Below, piece after piece: positions 59,834-64,000 of a stretch of 64,000 bases of DNA. The stretch comes from Polynucleobacter sp. AP-Nino-20-G2 (lineage in GTDB: Bacteria; Pseudomonadota; Gammaproteobacteria; Burkholderiales; Burkholderiaceae): assembly GCF_018688235.1 (NCBI RefSeq), contig NZ_CP061313.1:1161130-1225129 (forward strand). The letters are read 5' to 3'. The notes beneath the pieces are model-generated. The model saw only the letters and a program-made list of their open reading frames with translations. It was not told the origin of the DNA and made no database searches. Each line of letters starts with the position of its first letter. Within the stretch, counting starts at the first letter, position 1. A program made the translations under genes and the position numbers.

Positions 59834-60319
59834 ATGGCACGTCCAGAAATTAAGACCATTCAAAATCTCGAGTCTGCATTTGCAGGTGAATCCATGGCTC
59901 ACATTAAATATCGTTATTTCGCGAAATTGGCACGCGCTGCTGGCGATATCGCAACTGCTGAAATTTTCGAAGCAACAGCTGACCAAGAAATTATGCACGC
60001 ATTTGGGCACTTAGATTTACTCTACCCAGCCAGTATCACTACCCCAACTCGCGCCTTAGAAATCGCGATTAAAGGAGAGACTTATGAGTACACAGAAATG
60101 TACCCAACATTCCGTAAGACAGCGGCTGAAGAAGGTAATGCAGCTGCCGTAGCGGAGATTGATGAGCAGATTGCCGAATCCAAAGAACATGCCGAGCAAT
60201 TTCAGGCGACGTTATCTAAAGCGGCTAAGCGCTTTGCTGCTCTAGCCAATGTTGAAGAGCGTCATGCAAATCACTATAAGAGGGCATTGGAAAAAGCAAC
60301 AGAATTTGCCGCTAAATAA
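59834..60319 (+). CDS. Rubrerythrin (diiron peroxidase lacking a rubredoxin domain)
   Basis: A 161-residue ferritin-fold diiron protein that reduces H2O2. GAGGAG lies six bases before the ATG. Likely iron ligands include E19, E52, H55 and the later EExxH (E141, H144); TYEYTEMYPTFRKTAAEE is the family mark. The usual C-terminal rubredoxin domain is missing. A separate rubredoxin gene follows 62 bases downstream, so the electron donor is supplied in trans. Divergent from oxyR. Confidence 0.93.
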   Translation: MARPEIKTIQNLESAFAGESMAHIKYRYFAKLARAAGDIATAEIFEATADQEIMHAFGHLDLLYPASITTPTRALEIAIKGETYEYTEMYPTFRKTAAEEGNAAAVAEIDEQIAESKEHAEQFQATLSKAAKRFAALANVEERHANHYKRALEKATEFAAK

Positions 60320-60381
60320 GCGTCAGCAGAATTAAAACAAAATTGAATTTAAACTCATTGATCATCTATTAAGGAAATATT

Positions 60382-60549
60382 ATGAAATCTTGGCAATGTA
60401 TCGTTTGCGGCTTTATCTACGATGAAGCAAAAGGCCTTCCAGAGGACGGCATCGCTCCAGGCACCGCTTGGGCAGATATTCCAGAGGATTGGGAGTGCCC
60501 TGACTGTGGCGTAGCAAAATCAGATTTTGAAATGGTGCAAGTTGCTTAA
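60382..60549 (+). CDS. Rubredoxin
   Basis: A 55-residue iron electron carrier. The four iron-binding cysteines are C6, C9 (QCIVCG) and C39, C42 (CPDCGV). AAGGA lies upstream of the ATG at 60382. Located between rubrerythrin and a rubredoxin reductase gene, it is the obvious donor to the rubredoxin-less rubrerythrin. Confidence 0.95.
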   Translation: MKSWQCIVCGFIYDEAKGLPEDGIAPGTAWADIPEDWECPDCGVAKSDFEMVQVA

Positions 60550-60612
60550 TTAAGCAACCGTTAGTCAGCCTGTAGAAATTACTTATTAAATGCTTTATTA
60601 GGGAGCCCAGCC

Positions 60613-61782
60613 TTGGATCAACATCAACACCCATCTCAATCACCTATCGTCATCATTGGTAGTGGGTTGGCTGGATATACCGTTATACGAGAAATTCGTA
60701 AGCTGGATAAAACCATTCCAATTACTCTGGTAACCCGCGAGCCTGGCTATTCCTACTCTAAGCCCATGCTGTCTACCGCCCTGGCAAGCAATAAAACCGC
60801 AGAGCAATTAGCCTCTTCGAATGCGGAGAGCATGGCCACTCAACTAGAGATCACTACTCTTAGTGAAACAGATGTACTGTCTATCGATACCAACAGCAAA
60901 ACCATTGAAACCTCGAAAGGTAAATTGACTTACGAGAAATTGGTTCTAAGTTTGGGCGCAGATCAAATTCGCCTACCCTTAAATGGCAATGCGGCCGATG
61001 AAGTCATTACCGTCAATGATCTAGAGGACTATGCGAAGTTTCGCCAATTGATTGCTGGAAAAAAGAAGGTTGCTATCCTGGGAGCCGGCTTAATTGGATG
61101 TGAGTTTGCGAACGATCTCGCATTGAGCTCTTATGAGGTGGATGTGATTGACTTAGCACCCCAAGCCTTGGGGCGCTTACTTCCTGAGGCAGCTGCACAG
61201 GCCCTACAACAGAAGCTCAGCGAAGCTGGAATCCGCTTTCACTTTGGCACTACGGTTCAATCAATAGACCGCAATGGTGAACTCCTACAAATTACCCTTG
61301 CAAATGGAGCGGTCGTCACAAGTGAAGTTTTTCTCTCGGCTGTAGGTTTGAAACCTCGCTTGGATTTAGCAAAAGCCGCTGGAATTTCTACAGGCGCCGG
61401 CATCATTGTCAACCGACACCTAGAAACCAGTGCTCGCGATATTTTTGCGATTGGCGACTGCGCTGAAATTGAGGGACTAGTATTGCCTTACGTTATGCCT
61501 ATCATGCAAGCGGCTAGAGTGTTGGCACCAAACTTACTTGGTCAGACAAGCACTCTCACCTACCCCGCAATGCCAGTGATGGTGAAAACTCCCGCACTTC
61601 CAACAATCGTTTCACCTCCAGCACAGGGTGCTACAGGCGAGTGGAAGATGAATGTGACTGATGATGGAGTTGAGGCTCGCTTTGAAGCTCCGGATGGAAG
61701 GCTGCTTGGCTTCGCCCTGCTGGGAAGCGCTACCGCACAACGCGGTGCTCTGACCAAGGAATTGCCACCAATCCTTCAGTAG
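60613..61782 (+). CDS. NAD(P)H rubredoxin reductase-like FAD oxidoreductase
   Basis: A 389-residue two-dinucleotide-fold flavoprotein. TTG start, with AGGGAG seven bases upstream. FAD binding at IIGSGLAGYTV (residues 14-24), NAD(P)H binding at VAILGAGLIGCEF, and the second FAD motif at FAIGDCAEI. It matches rubredoxin:NAD+ reductases (AlkT/NorW type) in layout. It completes a NAD(P)H-reductase-rubredoxin-rubrerythrin chain in one operon. Ended by a strong terminator. Confidence 0.9.
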   Translation: MDQHQHPSQSPIVIIGSGLAGYTVIREIRKLDKTIPITLVTREPGYSYSKPMLSTALASNKTAEQLASSNAESMATQLEITTLSETDVLSIDTNSKTIETSKGKLTYEKLVLSLGADQIRLPLNGNAADEVITVNDLEDYAKFRQLIAGKKKVAILGAGLIGCEFANDLALSSYEVDVIDLAPQALGRLLPEAAAQALQQKLSEAGIRFHFGTTVQSIDRNGELLQITLANGAVVTSEVFLSAVGLKPRLDLAKAAGISTGAGIIVNRHLETSARDIFAIGDCAEIEGLVLPYVMPIMQAARVLAPNLLGQTSTLTYPAMPVMVKTPALPTIVSPPAQGATGEWKMNVTDDGVEARFEAPDGRLLGFALLGSATAQRGALTKELPPILQ

Positions 61783-61795
61783 GACTTTTAGTCAA

Positions 61796-61830
61796 TAAAA
61801 AAGGCCCGCGTTTTGCGGGCCTTTTCTTTA
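61796..61830. terminator. Bidirectional terminator after the rubredoxin reductase gene
   Basis: AAGGCCCGC, loop GTTTT, GCGGGCCTT (61801-61823). T tracts follow on both strands, so it also ends the convergent PuuD-like gene. Confidence 0.93.
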
Positions 61831-61846
61831 ATGACGCTCTACTGGA

Positions 61847-62440
61847 TTATGAGACGATCACAAACCAAGTAGTGTTGTGTGACTGAGCAACCATCAAGAA
61901 CAACATCGGAATAGACAGCATTGTGTTCAAGCGTGAAGTCAACATCGCGATACGCGCTGATTTTGCTTTTACGTCAGCTTCAACAGCAACAATGCCTAAA
62001 GCACGTTTTTGGTTTGGCCAAATGATGAACCAAACGTTGAAAGCCATTACTAAAGCAATCCACATACCTAGACCGATAGCGCGGAAAGGAGCTTGCAAAG
62101 TAAATGCTTGGTGTGCGTAGCCATTCAATACAGAAAGAATTAAGCCGCTTACCACCGTGAACAAAGCTGCCCAACGGAACCAAAACAAAGCCGCTGGAGC
62201 AATTACTTTACCAACCGCTGGCTTTTGCTCGTCAGGAATCTTTGGCATGGAAGGAATTTGCACGAAATTGAAATACCAAAGCAATCCAATCCACATTACG
62301 CCAACCATCACGTGGATCCAGCGAAACAAGAATGGCAATTCAACGGAAGCAAAGTTACCGCCCAAGGCGAAAACAATTAAAACTAAGAGCACGAAACCAG
62401 CTAAAACTGTGCGCCCCAATGAAGTCAAAATGGATGACAT
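61847..62440 (-). CDS. PuuD-like (urate hydroxylase domain) membrane protein
   Basis: A 197-residue membrane protein from ATG 62440 (AAGG five bases upstream; the frame extends to 62464). About five helices. The segment LFRWIHVMVGVMWIGLLWYFNFVQIP is the N-terminal mark of the PuuD-type membrane domain; the cytochrome-c domain of full urate oxidases is missing, so urate oxidation is unlikely to be its role on its own. Related short proteins are frequent in betaproteobacteria, function unknown. Cotranscribed after sodB (39-base gap). Confidence 0.75.
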   Translation of the reverse strand: MSSILTSLGRTVLAGFVLLVLIVFALGGNFASVELPFLFRWIHVMVGVMWIGLLWYFNFVQIPSMPKIPDEQKPAVGKVIAPAALFWFRWAALFTVVSGLILSVLNGYAHQAFTLQAPFRAIGLGMWIALVMAFNVWFIIWPNQKRALGIVAVEADVKAKSARIAMLTSRLNTMLSIPMLFLMVAQSHNTTWFVIVS

Positions 62441-62479
62441 AAAAACCTTCCTAATATCAATCAATAATCAGATACTTAA

Positions 62480-63058
62480 TTATGCAAAATTCTGAGCAGC
62501 AAAATCCCAGTTCACTAAATTCCAGAAATTCTCCAAATACTTAGGACGTGCATTACGAGTATCAATGTAATAAGCATGCTCCCAAACATCACATGTCATC
62601 AATGGCTTCGCATCTGTTGTTAGCGGAGTTGCAGCATTGCTGGTAGATACCAAATCCAAACTTCCGTCGGTCTTTTTCACCAACCAAGCCCAACCTGAAC
62701 CAAAAGTTCCTACAGCACACTTTGTGAACTCTTCTTTGAATTTATCAAAAGAGCCCCACTTTGCATTGATTGCATCAGCCAAAGGACCAGCTGGAGTGCC
62801 ACCGCCATTTGGCTTCATACTATTCCAATAGAATGTATGGTTCCAAACTTGAGCTGCATTGTTGAAGATGCCACCAGATGATTTTTTAACAATATCTTCT
62901 AGTGGGGCATTTTCGAATTCGCCGCCTTTAATGAGATTGTTTAAATTAGTAACGTAAGTCTGATGGTGCTTACCATAGTGAAACTCAAGAGTTTCTTTTG
63001 AAATAAACGGCGCAAGCGCATCCAGAGCGTAAGGTAGCTGGGGTAATGTGTGTTCCAT
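62480..63058 (-). CDS. sodB: Iron superoxide dismutase
   Basis: A 192-residue dimeric Fe enzyme turning superoxide to O2 and H2O2. Metal ligands H27, H74, D157 and H161 are visible (FHYGKHH, WNHTFYW, DVWEHAYYID); Q70 before H74 is the Fe-type position. The mature length and the GFGSGWAWL-like segment (GTFGSGWAWLV) are standard. Next to a peroxidase operon: its H2O2 product is what rubrerythrin removes. Confidence 0.96.
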   Translation of the reverse strand: MEHTLPQLPYALDALAPFISKETLEFHYGKHHQTYVTNLNNLIKGGEFENAPLEDIVKKSSGGIFNNAAQVWNHTFYWNSMKPNGGGTPAGPLADAINAKWGSFDKFKEEFTKCAVGTFGSGWAWLVKKTDGSLDLVSTSNAATPLTTDAKPLMTCDVWEHAYYIDTRNARPKYLENFWNLVNWDFAAQNFA

Positions 63059-63190
63059 ATTTATTCCTTAAAAAAAATTGCATTAATCATGAGGCCCATA
63101 AGCCGATTGACATCAACTATAGACGATTCTGTGAATTTCGTTTTTTGCCATGAAAATCTGGATTTCCGGCAGAAAAGAAGTGCTTCGCCT

Positions 63191-63967
63191 TTATTGCGCA
63201 GTCCAGCCACCGTCCATATTCCAAGCGACCCCGCGAACCTCAGAGGCGTCTGGACCACATAGGAAAACTGCCAAGGCAGCTAATTGCTCTGGCGCAACAA
63301 ACTCTCCAGAGGGCTGCTTCTCAGAAACCAAGGCGTTTTTTGCCGCCTCATTGGATATCCCATCCCGTTCAGCACGAGCATCTACCTGCTTCTGGACTAG
63401 CGGCGTCAGAACCCAGCCTGGGCAAATCGCATTGCAAGTAATTCCTGTTTTTGCATTCTCGAGCGCGGTCACTTTGGTTAAACCAACAATGCCGTGCTTA
63501 GCAGCAACATAGGCTGATTTTTGAGTGGAGCCCACTAAGCCATGTACAGAGGCGATATTAATAATGCGGCCCCAGTTACGTTTTTTCATCCCGGGAAGCG
63601 CGTGATGAGAGGTGTAAAAAGCGGAACTGAGATTAATCGCAATAATCGATTCCCATTTATCCGCTGGAAAGTCCTCAACATTTGAGGTGTATTGAATCCC
63701 GGCGTTGTTCACCAAGATGTCTAAAGAGCCGAAGCGTTTTTCAGTTTGCTTAATCAGATCCTCAATCTCAGCGGGCTTGCTCATGTCAGCACCGTGATAG
63801 TCAACATCCACTCCACATGCCTTAATAGCTGCTACTGCTGCATCTTTCTCGCCAAATCCATTGACCATGACGTTGGCGCCCTGCTTTGCCAATGCAATTG
63901 CCATCGCCAAACCAATGCCGCTTGTAGAACCGGTGACTAGAGCTGTTTTACCTTTTAATTGGGACAT
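63191..63967 (-). CDS. 3-hydroxybutyrate dehydrogenase (short-chain dehydrogenase)
   Basis: A 258-residue NAD-dependent enzyme interconverting 3-hydroxybutyrate and acetoacetate, used in polyhydroxybutyrate turnover. Cofactor motif TGSTSGIG (12-19), catalytic INIASVHG...SAYVAAKHG (Ser and YxxxK), and the HBDH-typical ending VRGVAWNMDGGWTAQ. The start is 33 bases from the window edge, so the upstream regulation lies outside. Confidence 0.92.
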   Translation of the reverse strand: MSQLKGKTALVTGSTSGIGLAMAIALAKQGANVMVNGFGEKDAAVAAIKACGVDVDYHGADMSKPAEIEDLIKQTEKRFGSLDILVNNAGIQYTSNVEDFPADKWESIIAINLSSAFYTSHHALPGMKKRNWGRIINIASVHGLVGSTQKSAYVAAKHGIVGLTKVTALENAKTGITCNAICPGWVLTPLVQKQVDARAERDGISNEAAKNALVSEKQPSGEFVAPEQLAALAVFLCGPDASEVRGVAWNMDGGWTAQ

Positions 63968-64000
63968 ATTCCTATTCGCTATATCAAGTTAAGCCCCAGG

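Noticed and set aside
1..64000. tRNA, rRNA, CRISPR arrays, insertion sequences, prophage genes
   Set aside because: Looked for across the window; no cloverleaf, regular spaced repeat array, transposase or phage gene could be supported.

Overview
The window reads as a stretch of chromosome from a free-living, aerobic, streamlined betaproteobacterium of the Burkholderiaceae, most like Polynucleobacter. This is inference from gene content, not a database match. The pointers are several Bug-type (tripartite tricarboxylate family) solute receptors without their permeases, a betaproteobacterial AddAB-like pair, a trxA-rho-rpmE2 run, a phasin-like protein, very short intergenic gaps, and many small exported or membrane proteins. 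I see no insertion sequence, prophage, integrase, CRISPR array, rRNA or tRNA.

Layout. 1-2.1 kb: a LexA-controlled umuDC operon on the minus strand, followed by an unlisted 43-residue membrane micro-ORF. 2.2-5.5 kb: an exported amidohydrolase with an altered metal site, a DUF1993 protein with a coupled tiny ORF, and a TPR membrane protein. 5.6-6.2 kb: a BrnT/BrnA toxin-antitoxin pair. 6.2-12.8 kb: the AddB-AddA recombination nuclease-helicase. 12.9-15.3 kb: trxA, rho with a long C-rich leader, and rpmE2. 15.4-18.5 kb: a GT-C glycosyltransferase and a MATE exporter. 18.5-24.8 kb: glycine-rich envelope proteins, a Bug receptor, an atypical DsbB with a DUF5993 partner, enoyl-CoA hydratase, a lipoprotein hydrolase, an FAH enzyme, SemiSWEET and a cytochrome c. 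24.9-27.1 kb: feoAB behind a Fur-like box. 27.2-31.7 kb: a ModE/periplasmic-binding-protein regulator divergent from an orphan TupA-like receptor, then mgtA. 31.8-36.5 kb: a repeat-containing periplasmic protein, GNAT, thioesterase, thiol dioxygenase, RhlE-like helicase, a 3-hydroxyisobutyrate dehydrogenase pseudogene, DUF1330 and a histone-like protein. 36.6-43.8 kb: a Bug receptor, a four-domain rhodanese, a Tat-exported FAH protein, small proteins, a phasin-like protein, truncated haemoglobin, another Bug receptor and TerC. 43.9-57.5 kb: mixed housekeeping and transport genes, including a degenerate K-channel-like protein, LOG, a beta-CASP hydrolase, NnrD, two DMT exporters, LldD and cytochrome b561. 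57.5-64 kb: an oxidative-stress block (OYE, OxyR, rubrerythrin, rubredoxin, rubredoxin reductase, SodB) and 3-hydroxybutyrate dehydrogenase.

How it fits together. The clearest functional unit is OxyR divergent from rubrerythrin-rubredoxin-reductase, an NAD(P)H-driven peroxide-reduction chain split over three genes, with SodB close by. DNA damage is covered by umuDC and AddAB. Iron, magnesium and oxyanion uptake (feoAB, mgtA, the TupA-like receptor) are adjacent. The best candidates for something little described are the five-helix DsbB/DUF5993 pair, the SOS-linked micro-ORF, the orphan TupA/regulator pair, the Tat-targeted FAH protein and the K-channel-like protein with a broken selectivity filter. 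Gene starts were moved from the longest frame where a ribosome binding site decided the matter; this is stated in each entry.
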